A stretch of DNA of 42,800 nucleotides, from assembly GCA_051658525.1 (NCBI GenBank), contig JBOFMT010000036.1:1-42800 (forward strand), in the 5' to 3' direction. Both the position numbers and the translations under genes were made by a program. Below are positions 32,130-41,140 of this stretch, in pieces; the stretch's first letter is position 1, and each line of letters begins with the position of its first letter. Below the pieces are notes generated by a model. The model saw only the letters and a program-made list of their open reading frames with translations. It was not told the DNA's origin and ran no database searches. The stretch comes from JBOFMT01 sp051658525. Lineage in GTDB: Bacteria; Bacillota_I; Bacilli_A; Erysipelotrichales; Erysipelotrichaceae.

Positions 32130-32505
32130 ACATTTTATTTATTTTATACTTTTTGATTAGTCTTGTTTTGATACGATCTGTAAGACTAATGACAATTACA
32201 TTTGCTACTAAAATAAGAAATAGCGGAAAGGATTTAAACCCAATGATAAATGTACCTGTAAAAATACCGAGCAAATAGATCGCAATTCGTTGCAACATCT
32301 TATCTTCTTGCAAGCGATCCAAATGTTGAAACAATTGTTCACTTAAATAGGCTTCGTCAATCAACCAAATGTAAATCCCATCTAAAAAAACGAGTAACAA
32401 AAGGTAGAAAAAATTATCCGTTTGAAAAAAATGTAGAATAAACGGCAACCCTAATAAATACAGGATGGTAAAAAATTCAAGGTGATGAATCTGTTTTTTC
32501 AACAT
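32128..32505 (-). CDS. Small multi-span membrane protein of unknown function (125 aa)
   Basis: Four hydrophobic segments are visible, around residues 9-27, 30-50, 73-90 and 92-110, and a basic C-terminus (KTRLIKKYKINK). The N-terminus MLKKQIHHLEFF is cytoplasmic-looking. I recognise no family. The start overlaps the stop of the flavin oxidoreductase gene (TAATG), and the gene is last in the operon, directly before the terminator. Coupling to the upstream gene supports that it is real. Confidence 0.7.
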   Translation of the reverse strand: MLKKQIHHLEFFTILYLLGLPFILHFFQTDNFFYLLLLVFLDGIYIWLIDEAYLSEQLFQHLDRLQEDKMLQRIAIYLLGIFTGTFIIGFKSFPLFLILVANVIVISLTDRIKTRLIKKYKINKM

Positions 32506-33497
32506 TATAATAACCCCCGTTTGAGATAGCGTGGAACTTTGTAGCGATCTAGTAATCCTAAAGATTTGATCGTCTGTGTTAAGTAAAGTGGATCACGCAA
32601 TAATTTACGCCCCATTAAAACCAAATCCGCTTTTCCTTCCATGATAATTGTTTCTGCTTGTTCCACTGTTGTGATAAGTCCAACACAAGCAACTGGAATG
32701 GAAACAGCCTGCTTGATTGCATGCGCAAAGCCGACCTGATAGAGTGGAAAACTATCGATTGGTTTGGTATTGAGTCCACCACTACTTACATCAATTAGTT
32801 GAATTCCTTCCATTTCTAACGTGCGACATAATGCAATCATGTCATTGAGGTGTAATCCACTTGGTTCATATTCCTCTGCAGAAATACGGATCCATACACG
32901 CTCCCCAAAGCCTAGTTTCACAGCAGCAATCACCTTACGTAAAAACAACGTACGATCCGCTCCATAAGCATCGCTTCGCGTATTGATGAGCGGTGATAAA
33001 AACTGGTTAATCAAATAACCATGAGCCGCATGAATTTCCACAAAATCATAACCAGCTTTGTAAGCATTGTATGCAGCTTTTTCAAAATCATACACAATCG
33101 CATCGATTTGTTCACTCGTTAAGCCAAGCACATCATGTGCGTCTACCGGTGAAAAGCGTTGGTTTCCAAATTCATTTTTCATACCGCTATGGTTGAGTTG
33201 AACCCCGATTACACTGCCCATTTTATGAACAGCTTGAACGATTTCTTTCAGTTTGGATACTTGACGTTCATTGTAAATCCCTAGGCAATTGGCCGAAATA
33301 TGACCATGTTCATTCACTGCAGTCGCTTCTTGGATGATACAGCCTACTTGCCCCAATGCTAAGTTCATGTAATGTGCCAGATGATATTCATTTGCAACAC
33401 CATCCTTGGTATCCACCAAATAGGTACACATCGCAGGAACTCCGATGCGATTACGTATCATGAGGTTTGCTATATCTAAACTTTGAAATACATTCAT
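32505..33497 (-). CDS. NADH:flavin oxidoreductase, old yellow enzyme family (NamA/YqjM-like)
   Basis: A 330-aa FMN TIM-barrel that reduces activated C=C bonds with NAD(P)H. Motifs: NRIGVPAMCTYLVDTKDG at the start (the cysteine near residue 24 is where the YqjM redox cysteine lies), VQLNHSG, FVEIHAAHGYLINQFLSPLINTRSDAYG with the HAAH substrate ligands, RISAEEY and DLVLMGRKLLRDP. It has no C-terminal Fe-S/FAD extension, so it is a stand-alone ene-reductase and not a 2,4-dienoyl-CoA reductase. The physiological substrate is unknown. Fourth gene of the licD-like operon, 25 bp after the ABC-F gene. Confidence 0.9.
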   Translation of the reverse strand: MNVFQSLDIANLMIRNRIGVPAMCTYLVDTKDGVANEYHLAHYMNLALGQVGCIIQEATAVNEHGHISANCLGIYNERQVSKLKEIVQAVHKMGSVIGVQLNHSGMKNEFGNQRFSPVDAHDVLGLTSEQIDAIVYDFEKAAYNAYKAGYDFVEIHAAHGYLINQFLSPLINTRSDAYGADRTLFLRKVIAAVKLGFGERVWIRISAEEYEPSGLHLNDMIALCRTLEMEGIQLIDVSSGGLNTKPIDSFPLYQVGFAHAIKQAVSIPVACVGLITTVEQAETIIMEGKADLVLMGRKLLRDPLYLTQTIKSLGLLDRYKVPRYLKRGLL

Positions 33498-33522
33498 GGA
33501 ATCACCTTCCTTTATCGTATTG

Positions 33523-35373
33523 TTAAGACTCTAATACTATTTTACTATATTCTTCCCATTTGTTTAAGGAAATGTTCAGTTTTTCCTCAAGCTCTTGGAT
33601 TTGCTTGGTAATTTCTTGCATCTTTTGATAGTCATTATAAACTGCTTCATCAAATTGAAGTTGCTCCAACCTTTGCATTTCTTGTTCCACTCGCTCAATT
33701 TCTTGTTCAATTTTCTTAATTTCTTTGCCATAGTTCACATTGCTACTTCGTTTGCCTTTGGGTTGTGTTTCTTTTTTTGATTGTGTCTCTTCTTTTTGCG
33801 TGTTGGTGTATTCCTCATATGTAGCTTGTACATACTTAACACCAGTAGGTTCAAACACCAACAGGGAAGTTGCTAACTTCGATATGAAGTATCGATCATG
33901 CGATACAAACAACATGGTACCATCGTATTCACGAAGAGCTTCTTCTAGGGCTTCTTTTGAAAGCAAGTCAAGGTGATTGGTCGGTTCATCCAGCAACAAG
34001 AAATTATCTTCACGCAACATGAGTTTTGCTAAGAGTAACCGTACTTTTTCTCCACCGGAAAGATCGCATATTTGTTTGAATACATCATCTTGTTGGAAGA
34101 GAAAAGCACCCAAAGCACTACGTACTTGGGTATGCGTTAAGTTTGGGAAATCCTCCCACAACTCTTCTAATACACTATTTGCTGGATCGAATCCACTAAC
34201 ATCTTGATCAAAATATCCAAGATCAATCTGGTGTCCCAACAAAAATTCCCCACCGCGTTTATCAATCGCTTGTGCCAAGGTTTTCAACAAAGTAGATTTT
34301 CCAATTCCATTCGCTCCAATTACTGCAATTTTTGCGCCATGATAAAGATCCATCGTTAAAGTTGCTAAGGTATGATCATAACCAATGGCCAAATCTTCCA
34401 TACTACACACTAACTTTCCACCTTTACGCTTCGATTTGAAGTGTGCTTGAAATACTTGCTCCTCAGCACTCACATCACTTACGCGCTCCATACGCTCTAA
34501 AAATTTGATTTTGGACTGCGCAAACTTAGCCTTAGAACTTTTATAGCGGAATTTTTCTATTTGTGCCTGGATTCGTTCAATTTCTTTTCCTTGTCTAATA
34601 AAGCTAGCTTTTTGCTTTTCTTGCATTATTTTTTTCTGCGCTACAAAATGAGAATAGTTTCCATGATATTTCGTAAGCTTCCCAAATTCAATTTCACATA
34701 CACTCGTGGCAATGTTATCGATAAATTTACGGTCATGTGATACAAGCACCATAGCTTTTGGATAACGTTTTAAATATCCTTCCAACCATGAAATCGTTTC
34801 TAAGTCTAAGTGATTGGTTGGCTCATCCAGCAATAAAATATCCGGTTTTGATAACAATAGTTTAATGAGTGCCAAGCGCGTTCGCTGTCCACCTGAAAAA
34901 TCAGAAATTGGTTTTTCCAATTCAGCCTCAACAAATCCAAACTTTGTAAATAAGGTCATGAGTTCAGCTTGATAGGCATACCCACCAAGTTCTTCATATT
35001 GGTGGGAAAGCTTCGCATAGGCATCCAGTAATTTCTCACTATGATCATACGCCATTTGTTGTTCATATTGTTGTAAACTTTGCTCCATGGCTTTGAAATG
35101 CCCAAAGACCTCTTCTAGTTCATCTTTGATTAGACGCTGTTCATCGGCAAATACATGTTGTGACAAGTAACCAATATTTAATTTTCCACTTTGGTGAATA
35201 TCGCCATCATCTAGGGTAATTTCCCCCATCATGATTTTTAGTAGGGTTGTTTTCCCAGCTCCATTTCGACCAACGATTGCAACTTTTTCTTGTTCATCAA
35301 GAGAAAATTGGATTTGATCCAGCACCGTCTGCGACCCATAAAATTTCAATCCTTTACTAATTTGATATAACAT
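33523..35373 (-). CDS. ABC-F family ATPase (ribosome-associated translation factor type)
   Basis: A 616-aa soluble protein with two ABC domains and no membrane segment. Domain 1 has Walker A GRNGAGKTT, signature FSGGQRTRLAL and Walker B ILLLDEPTNHLDLE. The interdomain linker (~250-310) is charged and helical. Domain 2 has GANGIGKST, LSGGEKVRLLL and FLLLDEPTNHLD. A C-terminal coiled coil (~530-600, many Glu, Lys and Gln) follows. This fits the YdiF/Uup-like ABC-F group that binds the ribosomal E site. Whether it is housekeeping or protects against an antibiotic cannot be told; the interdomain linker is not unusually long, which favours housekeeping. It lies 2 bp after the amidase-like gene. 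Confidence 0.9.
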   Translation of the reverse strand: MLYQISKGLKFYGSQTVLDQIQFSLDEQEKVAIVGRNGAGKTTLLKIMMGEITLDDGDIHQSGKLNIGYLSQHVFADEQRLIKDELEEVFGHFKAMEQSLQQYEQQMAYDHSEKLLDAYAKLSHQYEELGGYAYQAELMTLFTKFGFVEAELEKPISDFSGGQRTRLALIKLLLSKPDILLLDEPTNHLDLETISWLEGYLKRYPKAMVLVSHDRKFIDNIATSVCEIEFGKLTKYHGNYSHFVAQKKIMQEKQKASFIRQGKEIERIQAQIEKFRYKSSKAKFAQSKIKFLERMERVSDVSAEEQVFQAHFKSKRKGGKLVCSMEDLAIGYDHTLATLTMDLYHGAKIAVIGANGIGKSTLLKTLAQAIDKRGGEFLLGHQIDLGYFDQDVSGFDPANSVLEELWEDFPNLTHTQVRSALGAFLFQQDDVFKQICDLSGGEKVRLLLAKLMLREDNFLLLDEPTNHLDLLSKEALEEALREYDGTMLFVSHDRYFISKLATSLLVFEPTGVKYVQATYEEYTNTQKEETQSKKETQPKGKRSSNVNYGKEIKKIEQEIERVEQEMQRLEQLQFDEAVYNDYQKMQEITKQIQELEEKLNISLNKWEEYSKIVLES

Positions 35374-35375
35374 AG

Positions 35376-36653
35376 TTACTCCTCTATCCTTAAATATCGA
35401 ACGATAGCATCTGCTAATCCACTTACTAATACATCTTGCTGTTTCGTAATGAGTTTATAATCCTCTGCATTTGTTAAATACCCAAGAGAAATCGATAATC
35501 CTTGCATCCCATAACGATTATCTTTCGCAAAACTAGCTGTCCCTTCTACCGAACTTGTGGAATACTGTCCCGCATTTGTAGCCATACCGCCACTCTCGCG
35601 CAAATATAAGTTATTTCCATAAACCCAACGCTCATCCATTCCCTGCACCTTAGAAGACTGGTAAATTCCCGTTGTTGAATAATATTGTGCCGGTGAAAGT
35701 TGTAACTCTTTCTTTAAATCATACATAATTGAATTAGCAAAAATCATCGACGTATCTGCACTGTAGGAAATTTCTACACCATTGATATTTGCATATGGAG
35801 ATTCACTAAAATGTAAGGCAAAATAATACTTTGCACCGCTGTCGTAAGCTTTCTTCAAACGACCTTCTTCTCCATAGGTATTTACAATTTCATCCGCTTG
35901 ATCTTTACTCAACATAACGCGTAAGCCGCGAGCTTCTAGTTCTGTTTTTAGAGCAGTTGCGTACTCAAATTGCAATTCATAGGCTGTAAGTTCATCATTT
36001 TGAAATCCTGTACTTGGAAGATAGGAAAAATCATAATTGTAATAGAGTGGATCAAGGAACACATCATATTGCTCACTTACTTCCTCTTCTACTATTAAAA
36101 ATAACATTTGATTGGTACTAATTTTTGTATGTGCAAAATAAGCATCATCTGACACCAAGCTAATTTTGTGATTGGTATCATTTCGAGTTACTGTAAAAAA
36201 GTCACTCACAACCTTTGATCCCATTCGAATCCGTTTCCGGTCTAAATTATCATTTAAATACAGTTCGTAAACTCCAGGTTCTAGGGCATCCAGTAAGATT
36301 TGACGATCCCGGTTTTTCTCTAAAACAAACACGGTATCTTCTCCCGTACAAATATTACGTAGTGTTAATGATTTCGCAACCAAAGGGTCACTCACTTCAG
36401 GATTATACTGATTCTTAAACAAATTTAACGTTTCTCCATAATATAAATAATCTTCGATTTGATAGTAATCATAAAAAGGGGTGTTGATCACTTCTAGACT
36501 TTTGGTTTGATCCCAACTACATACACTAAATGGCGTTTCCCCTTCTACTTCTTCTTGCGATTTCCAAACACTTGCTACAATTAATACTACAACAAAAAGA
36601 GCAATGAGGATTGCTCCTTTTCGTTTATTTCGATTTCTTGGTTCATATTTCAT
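35376..36653 (-). CDS. Membrane-anchored Amidase_3-like protein with missing catalytic residues
   Basis: A 425-aa protein with a short basic cytoplasmic N-terminus, one transmembrane helix (~13-30), an extracellular beta-rich region of unknown type (~35-190) and a C-terminal domain (~195-425) shaped like N-acetylmuramoyl-L-alanine amidase type 3. The usual DPGHGG zinc-histidine motif is replaced by DPLYYN (201-206). The glutamate of the helix (E221 or nearby) and the second histidine (ALHFSES, His281) remain. The catalytic glutamate of the late LVExGFLSN motif is replaced in SISLGYLTN (387-395). It is therefore probably catalytically inactive and could be a wall-binding or amidase-regulating protein. 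It lies 11 bp after the LicD-like gene. The domain call is by eye and moderately sure. Confidence 0.7.
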   Translation of the reverse strand: MKYEPRNRNKRKGAILIALFVVVLIVASVWKSQEEVEGETPFSVCSWDQTKSLEVINTPFYDYYQIEDYLYYGETLNLFKNQYNPEVSDPLVAKSLTLRNICTGEDTVFVLEKNRDRQILLDALEPGVYELYLNDNLDRKRIRMGSKVVSDFFTVTRNDTNHKISLVSDDAYFAHTKISTNQMLFLIVEEEVSEQYDVFLDPLYYNYDFSYLPSTGFQNDELTAYELQFEYATALKTELEARGLRVMLSKDQADEIVNTYGEEGRLKKAYDSGAKYYFALHFSESPYANINGVEISYSADTSMIFANSIMYDLKKELQLSPAQYYSTTGIYQSSKVQGMDERWVYGNNLYLRESGGMATNAGQYSTSSVEGTASFAKDNRYGMQGLSISLGYLTNAEDYKLITKQQDVLVSGLADAIVRYLRIEE

Positions 36654-36664
36654 ATTGTCCCCCT

Positions 36665-37483
36665 CTATAATACGATATCAATAATATGTTTCGGTTTTTG
36701 TTCTTCCACCGGTGGAAAACTCATATGGTGGACAGATATTTCTAAGTCCAAAAGGGCCTTGGGGTTGTGAATTCCATAAAAAGCAGTATCTTCAAACGGA
36801 TACAGTACCAGTGGAAACACATCATCCTTTTCGACGATAATTGGTGTTCTTGGATCATAAAATACCCATGAATGATCATAGCCAACATACTTGGATCCTT
36901 GATTACAACGACCATACCCTCGCGCGTTTGCAATGAATCGTCGCTTTAGTCGTTGTGGATTGTAACCGATATTTTCCAACACCCAAATAAACGGTGCTAG
37001 TAAATAGTTTTTTCTTCGTGCCTTTTGATCGATTGCTTGATCTGCATTGCAATAGTCAAAGATAAACACATCAAGAAATAAACCATCTTCTCCCCTAACG
37101 TTGTGTTTTAACGTGGTATTGGCTTCTTTTACATAAGTATCAGTTTTACGAAACTTCATACTTGGCAATAGTACATTGTACGCTTTGTGCGTATCAAAAC
37201 ATTGATAAGAATATCCAGCTGGTAAATAATCTGGTAATATTCTTAGTAATTTTTCATAATCTTCTAACATCATTGCGACATCCATGTCATCATCCCAAGG
37301 AATAAACCCTTGATGTCGAACCGCACCTAAAAGACTCCCTCCTACTAGAAAATAGGAGATTTCATGTTCCACACAAATTTGGTGGAAAACCTTCATTATT
37401 TCAAGCAATTGGTCATGTACGTTTTTTAAGGTTATCGTATTTCCCAATGCATCAGTTTTTAATATATATTCTTCACTTTTCAT
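36665..37483 (-). CDS. LicD family phosphotransferase-like protein
   Basis: A 272-aa cytoplasmic protein with the LicD/nucleotidyltransferase core: ISYFLVGGSLLGAVRHQG and FIPWDDDMDVAM (residues ~50-75), whose aspartates bind metal. The central part contains DGLFLDVFIFDY and the end VEEQKPKHIIDIVL. Family members transfer phosphocholine or related groups to cell-surface glycans and teichoic acids. It heads an operon whose next gene encodes a wall-amidase-like protein, so a cell-envelope role fits. The frame is open to a GTG at 37528, but that codon lies in the -35 of the promoter; ATG at 37483 follows GGTGAT. Confidence 0.87.
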   Translation of the reverse strand: MKSEEYILKTDALGNTITLKNVHDQLLEIMKVFHQICVEHEISYFLVGGSLLGAVRHQGFIPWDDDMDVAMMLEDYEKLLRILPDYLPAGYSYQCFDTHKAYNVLLPSMKFRKTDTYVKEANTTLKHNVRGEDGLFLDVFIFDYCNADQAIDQKARRKNYLLAPFIWVLENIGYNPQRLKRRFIANARGYGRCNQGSKYVGYDHSWVFYDPRTPIIVEKDDVFPLVLYPFEDTAFYGIHNPKALLDLEISVHHMSFPPVEEQKPKHIIDIVL

Positions 37484-37501
37484 TTTTTTATCACCACGTC
37501 T

Positions 37502-37530
37502 ATTATAGTTTACTTTACACGCTAGCACAA
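37502..37530 (-). promoter_or_regulatory. Promoter of the licD-like operon
   Basis: Minus-strand TTGTGC (37525-37530), 17-bp spacer and TATAAT (37502-37507), ~20 bp before the chosen start. Between it and the asnS terminator (37531-37704) I see nothing recognisable. Confidence 0.7.
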
Positions 37531-37704
37531 CCTTACACCAGGATTAACATGTTTTCACCAAACTTTTAAAAGCAAAAGTAGAAGCTAAACTAGTTAACAT
37601 CATACGGATTAGCTAACAACTGTTGAGACAAGTATCTGATCTTTATGTGGGTTACGCTCTTTCTTCATCTGAACAATCAACTGACGACAACACAATCTAC
37701 AAAA

Positions 37705-37750
37705 GAAAAAACAGGCGTTCTTTTCAAAGTTGAAAATTTATCCTGTTTTT
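37705..37750 (-). terminator. Terminator after asnS
   Basis: AAAAACAGG and CCTGTTTTTT pair, with an inner TTTTCAA/TTGAAAA helix, and are followed by more T on the minus strand. It starts ~38 bp after the asnS stop. Confidence 0.85.
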
Positions 37751-37787
37751 ATTGTCAGATACGGCAATACAGCGACTGCGTTTTTCG

Positions 37788-39167
37788 TTAAAAGTTTAAG
37801 TTTCTTGGTGTACGTGCAAATGGTTGTACATCACGAATATTTTGCATACCTGTTAAGTACATTAAGAAACGTTCGAAACCTAGACCGAATCCAGCATGTT
37901 TTACTCCACCGTAACGGCGCAAGTCAGTATACCATTTCAATCCTTCTTCTTCGATTCCCATTTCTTCCATACGAGCTAACAAGACATCCAAACGCTCTTC
38001 ACGTTGTGATCCCCCAACAAGTTCACCAACTCCTGGCACTAGTAGGTCACAAGCAGCAACTGTTTTTCCATCATCATTGATACGCATATAGAAAGACTTG
38101 ATATCTTTTGGATAATCAATCAAGAATACCGGACCATCCACGATAACTTCACATATATAACGCTCATGTTCGCTCTGTAAATCCATCCCCCATTCTACTG
38201 GGTATTCAAACTTCACATCAGCAGCTTGTAGATGTTCTACTGCTTCTGTATATGACATACGTTTAAACTCAGAGTTACGTACTTTGTTAAGACGACTCAT
38301 AACATCTTTATCAATCATTGCGTTGAAGAATTTCATTTCCTCAGGTGCATTTTCCATAACATAGTCAATACATGATTTAATCATATCTTCAATTAAATCC
38401 ATATCGTCTTCTAAATTTGCGAAAGCAATCTCAGGCTCAATCATCCAGAACTCAGATGCATGGCGACTTGTATTTGATTTTTCAGCACGGAACGTAGGTC
38501 CAAATGTGTAAACATCACGGAATGCAAGTGCAAATGCTTCCGCATGCAACTGCCCTGAAACGGTAAGCGCAGAATGTTTTCCAAAGAAATCTTCTTCGTA
38601 GTTTCCATCTTCTCTCGTTGTTACTGTAAAGACTTCACCAGCACCTTCGGCATCATTTCCTGTAATGATTGGAGTGTGTACATAAACAAAGCCTTGGTTT
38701 TGGAAAAATTCATGAATTGCCATCGATAATACGGAACGCAAACGGAAAACAGCATTGAACGTATTTGCACGTGGACGCAAATGTGCGATTTCACGCATAT
38801 ATTCAAAGCTATGACGTTTCTTTTGTAGTGGGTAACTCTCTTCGCAAGCACCTTCTAATACAACTTCACTCAATTGAAGTTCGAATGGTTGTTTTCCACC
38901 TTTTGTTAATAGAAATTTACCAGTTACTGTAATAGCAGAACCTGTAGAAAACTTTGCAACCTCAGCATAATTGGATAAACTTGCATCATAAACCAATTGT
39001 ACATTTCTAAAGTAAGTACCATCGTTTAATTCGATGAAACCAATTTTCCCATTGTCGCGATTTGTACGAATCCAACCTTGTAATTGTACATGCTCAACCG
39101 CATCCAACTCCATCATTTCATCAGCTAATACCATTTCGTAAAGCTCTCGTACTGTCATAAATTCCAT
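37788..39167 (-). CDS. asnS: Asparaginyl-tRNA synthetase
   Basis: Class IIb synthetase of 459 aa that charges tRNA-Asn. The N-terminal OB fold (~20-115, VQLQGWIRTNRDNGKIGFIELNDG) binds the anticodon. The catalytic core has motif 1 around AIHEFFQNQGFVYVHTPIITG, motif 2 TFGPTFRAEKSNTSRHASEFWMIEPE and motif 3 GFGLGFERFLMYL. Asn rather than Asp specificity is indicated by the lack of the bacterial AspRS insertion and by the Asn T-box upstream. Length is typical. GGAGAAG precedes the ATG. Confidence 0.95.
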   Translation of the reverse strand: MEFMTVRELYEMVLADEMMELDAVEHVQLQGWIRTNRDNGKIGFIELNDGTYFRNVQLVYDASLSNYAEVAKFSTGSAITVTGKFLLTKGGKQPFELQLSEVVLEGACEESYPLQKKRHSFEYMREIAHLRPRANTFNAVFRLRSVLSMAIHEFFQNQGFVYVHTPIITGNDAEGAGEVFTVTTREDGNYEEDFFGKHSALTVSGQLHAEAFALAFRDVYTFGPTFRAEKSNTSRHASEFWMIEPEIAFANLEDDMDLIEDMIKSCIDYVMENAPEEMKFFNAMIDKDVMSRLNKVRNSEFKRMSYTEAVEHLQAADVKFEYPVEWGMDLQSEHERYICEVIVDGPVFLIDYPKDIKSFYMRINDDGKTVAACDLLVPGVGELVGGSQREERLDVLLARMEEMGIEEEGLKWYTDLRRYGGVKHAGFGLGFERFLMYLTGMQNIRDVQPFARTPRNLNF

Positions 39168-39189
39168 ATTTATCTTCTCCTTTTTGAAT

Positions 39190-39218
39190 AAAAAAAACGT
39201 CCCCTTTCAGGAACGTTT
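39190..39218 (-). terminator. T-box terminator in the asnS leader
   Basis: AAACGTTCC and GGGGACGTTT pair (one G-T) with a TGAAA loop, then eight T on the minus strand. Its left arm overlaps the 3' side of the antiterminator, so the two forms exclude each other. Confidence 0.9.
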
Positions 39219-39400
39219 GATCGTTTTGCCATCCTGATATGGGTATTCCTACCCGCATCGAAACACGTTAACGCCGTGCGTACGAAACCGTCTACTATGA
39301 TTTCTCCGGTTCAGTTCCTTAAGTGTTGAGTTATTTTCATTGTATTCCGCCTTTCACCAGACGCGGATCGCTTTACTACGCATAAAAATACCGTCTTAAT
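39190..39400 (-). promoter_or_regulatory. T-box riboswitch leader of asnS
   Basis: The leader folds into the T-box scheme. A 5-bp helix CAGGA/TCCTG encloses the bulge TGGCAAA (39225-39231) and an ACG/CGT helix: the antiterminator. TGGC can pair with the GCCA 3' end of tRNA-Asn (discriminator G). Possible specifier codons AAC lie at 39325-39327 or 39330-39332 in the Stem I region. A CCGC/GCGG distal hairpin is also visible. The bulge differs from the usual UGGNACC. Uncharged tRNA-Asn would turn asnS on. I see no clear promoter; it may start in or before the rex end. Confidence 0.85.
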
Positions 39401-39403
39401 TCA

Positions 39404-40033
39404 TTACTTTTCTTCTAAAAACTTATTTGTTTCAAATACTAGTTCTTGGATAGATGATACCACATCAATCGACTTGATTGCAACACCTTTGGGCACTTGA
39501 ATGTGCTCATGTGTAAAGTCAACCAAACCAACGATACCACATTTCACTAAACGGTCAACCGTTTCTTGAATATTTTGTCCTGCTGCCAAGATTGCAATAC
39601 GACATCCTTCTGGAATTCTTGCTTCCAAATCATTCATATCGTATACTGGAACACCAAAGCGAACCCCTTGACGATCGGGAGAAATATCAAACGCACAAGT
39701 AATTTCTCCTACGACATGACTCCATTTGTTATATTTCATAAGGGCACGTCCCATATTACCTGCACCAATTAAGATTAACTTTTCGTCGAAATCCATTCCT
39801 AGTTCGGTATTAAAAATTTCGATTAGCTTATTCACATCATAACCATATCCTTGTTTTCCAAGATTTCCTAAAAATGAAAAATCTCTACGAATGGTTGTTG
39901 ATTCAATATTTACTACTTCGCTTAACTCTTTCGACATTATTTTTTCAATTCCTGAATTGCTCAATTTACGTAAAGCTTTCAAGTAAACTGGATAACGTTG
40001 TAGAGTAGCTTTTGGCACTTTTTTATTAGACAT
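39404..40033 (-). CDS. rex: Redox-sensing transcriptional repressor Rex
   Basis: A 209-aa regulator with an N-terminal winged helix (~1-80: TLQRYPVYLKALRKL, SKELSEVVNIESTTIRRDFSFLGNLGKQGYGYDV) and an NAD(H)-binding Rossmann domain (LILIGAGNMGRAL near residue 90, GVPVYDMNDL, then a C-terminal swapped helix). It represses fermentation and respiration genes when NADH is low. Ribosome site AGGAGGGC lies before the ATG. The promoter upstream has Rex-like half-sites around the -35 and -10, suggesting autoregulation. Confidence 0.95.
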   Translation of the reverse strand: MSNKKVPKATLQRYPVYLKALRKLSNSGIEKIMSKELSEVVNIESTTIRRDFSFLGNLGKQGYGYDVNKLIEIFNTELGMDFDEKLILIGAGNMGRALMKYNKWSHVVGEITCAFDISPDRQGVRFGVPVYDMNDLEARIPEGCRIAILAAGQNIQETVDRLVKCGIVGLVDFTHEHIQVPKGVAIKSIDVVSSIQELVFETNKFLEEK

Positions 40034-40058
40034 ATGGCAAAGCCCTCCTATCTCATGT

Positions 40059-40090
40059 ATTCTATCACAAAATGTTATATTTGTGAAATA
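40059..40090 (-). promoter_or_regulatory. rex promoter with inverted Rex-like half-sites
   Basis: Minus-strand TTCACA (40082-40087), 17-bp spacer and TAGAAT (40059-40064). On the plus strand TATCACAAA (40063-40071) and TTGTGAAATA (40081-40090) are 9 bp apart. TTGTGAA is the Rex half-site, but the arms point the opposite way from the standard TTGTGA-N6-TCACAA operator. The same two blocks occur at the tsaE promoter. Confidence 0.65.
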
Positions 40091-40111
40091 TTTTATTTTT
40101 TTTACAAATTC

Positions 40112-41140
40112 TTACATATTTGATTGGAACGCATCCAAATCTAGTCCAGGATTTGCTCCTAAATCCATGCCTGCTCTCACACCTTTTTCAAATGCGTAGT
40201 ACCCAACAACCCCCATCATCGCCGCATTATCCGTACAACAAGATAATGGTGGAATAATGTAGGAAAGCTGCGGATATTCCTGTTGCATTTTTTCTTCTAC
40301 TAAAGTGCGTAAGCGTGAATTCGCGGCAACACCTCCAGCTAATACAACTTGTTTCACATCGTACGATTCCAATGCAAGTGATAATTTATCCATTAGTTGT
40401 CCTAGGGCAACTTCTTGAAAACTAGCAGCCAAATCCGCTGGTTCAAACAGTTCGTTTTTACGCTTCATACGGTCGATAAATTGCAATACTCCACTTTTTA
40501 ACCCAGAAAACGAAAAGTCCATTGGATTTTGCATTTTTGGTTTTGGTAATGTATAAATTGCATTTCCCGTTTTCGCAAGTCGATCGATTTGTGGTCCACC
40601 AGGATAAGGTAAGCCCATGACACGTGCGACTTTATCGTAAGCCTCACCGATGGCGTCATCTTGTGTTTGAGATACCACTTCAAAATGGAAGTGTTCTTTC
40701 ATATAAACAAGTTCAGTATGCCCACCACTAACAACAAGAGCTAATAAGGGGAACGTTAAATCTCCAACTAAATTATTTGCATAAATGTGTCCTGCAATAT
40801 GATGTAGTGGAACAAGTGGTAATCCATAACTCCAAGCTAATGCTTTGGCAGCTGTGATTCCTACGTGCAAGGAACCGATCAACCCTGGACCCTGTGTTAC
40901 TGCAATAGCATCCATCGATTCGATATTCATATTTGCTTTTTCTAGTGCTTCGCTAATTACGATGCTAATATTTTCCACATGAATTCGGCTTGCCACTTCG
41001 GGAATAACCCCACCATATTTTTCATGTACAGCTATTTGTGTCGCAACAATACTACTAACAATCGTTTTCCCGTTCGAAATAATCGCAACAGCTGTTTCAT
41101 CACAACTCGATTCAATCGCTAATATATTCGTCAATTTCAT
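40112..41140 (-). CDS. tsaD: tRNA N6-threonylcarbamoyladenosine transferase TsaD
   Basis: Transfers threonylcarbamoyl to A37 of ANN-reading tRNAs, together with TsaB and TsaE. From MKLTNILAIESSCDET it is 342 aa. The ASKHA fold shows the metal-binding HHIAGH motif, LVVSGGHTELV, GEAYDKVARVMGLPYPGGP and LAGGVAANSRLR. The frame is open to 41152, but GGAG precedes the ATG at 41140. The start overlaps the rimI end by 29 bp. Confidence 0.96.
   Translation of the reverse strand: MKLTNILAIESSCDETAVAIISNGKTIVSSIVATQIAVHEKYGGVIPEVASRIHVENISIVISEALEKANMNIESMDAIAVTQGPGLIGSLHVGITAAKALAWSYGLPLVPLHHIAGHIYANNLVGDLTFPLLALVVSGGHTELVYMKEHFHFEVVSQTQDDAIGEAYDKVARVMGLPYPGGPQIDRLAKTGNAIYTLPKPKMQNPMDFSFSGLKSGVLQFIDRMKRKNELFEPADLAASFQEVALGQLMDKLSLALESYDVKQVVLAGGVAANSRLRTLVEEKMQQEYPQLSYIIPPLSCCTDNAAMMGVVGYYAFEKGVRAGMDLGANPGLDLDAFQSNM

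Noticed and set aside
37531..37704. Possible small gene or RNA between the licD-like promoter and the asnS terminator
   Set aside because: No start with ribosome site, no clear hairpin and no motif found on either strand.
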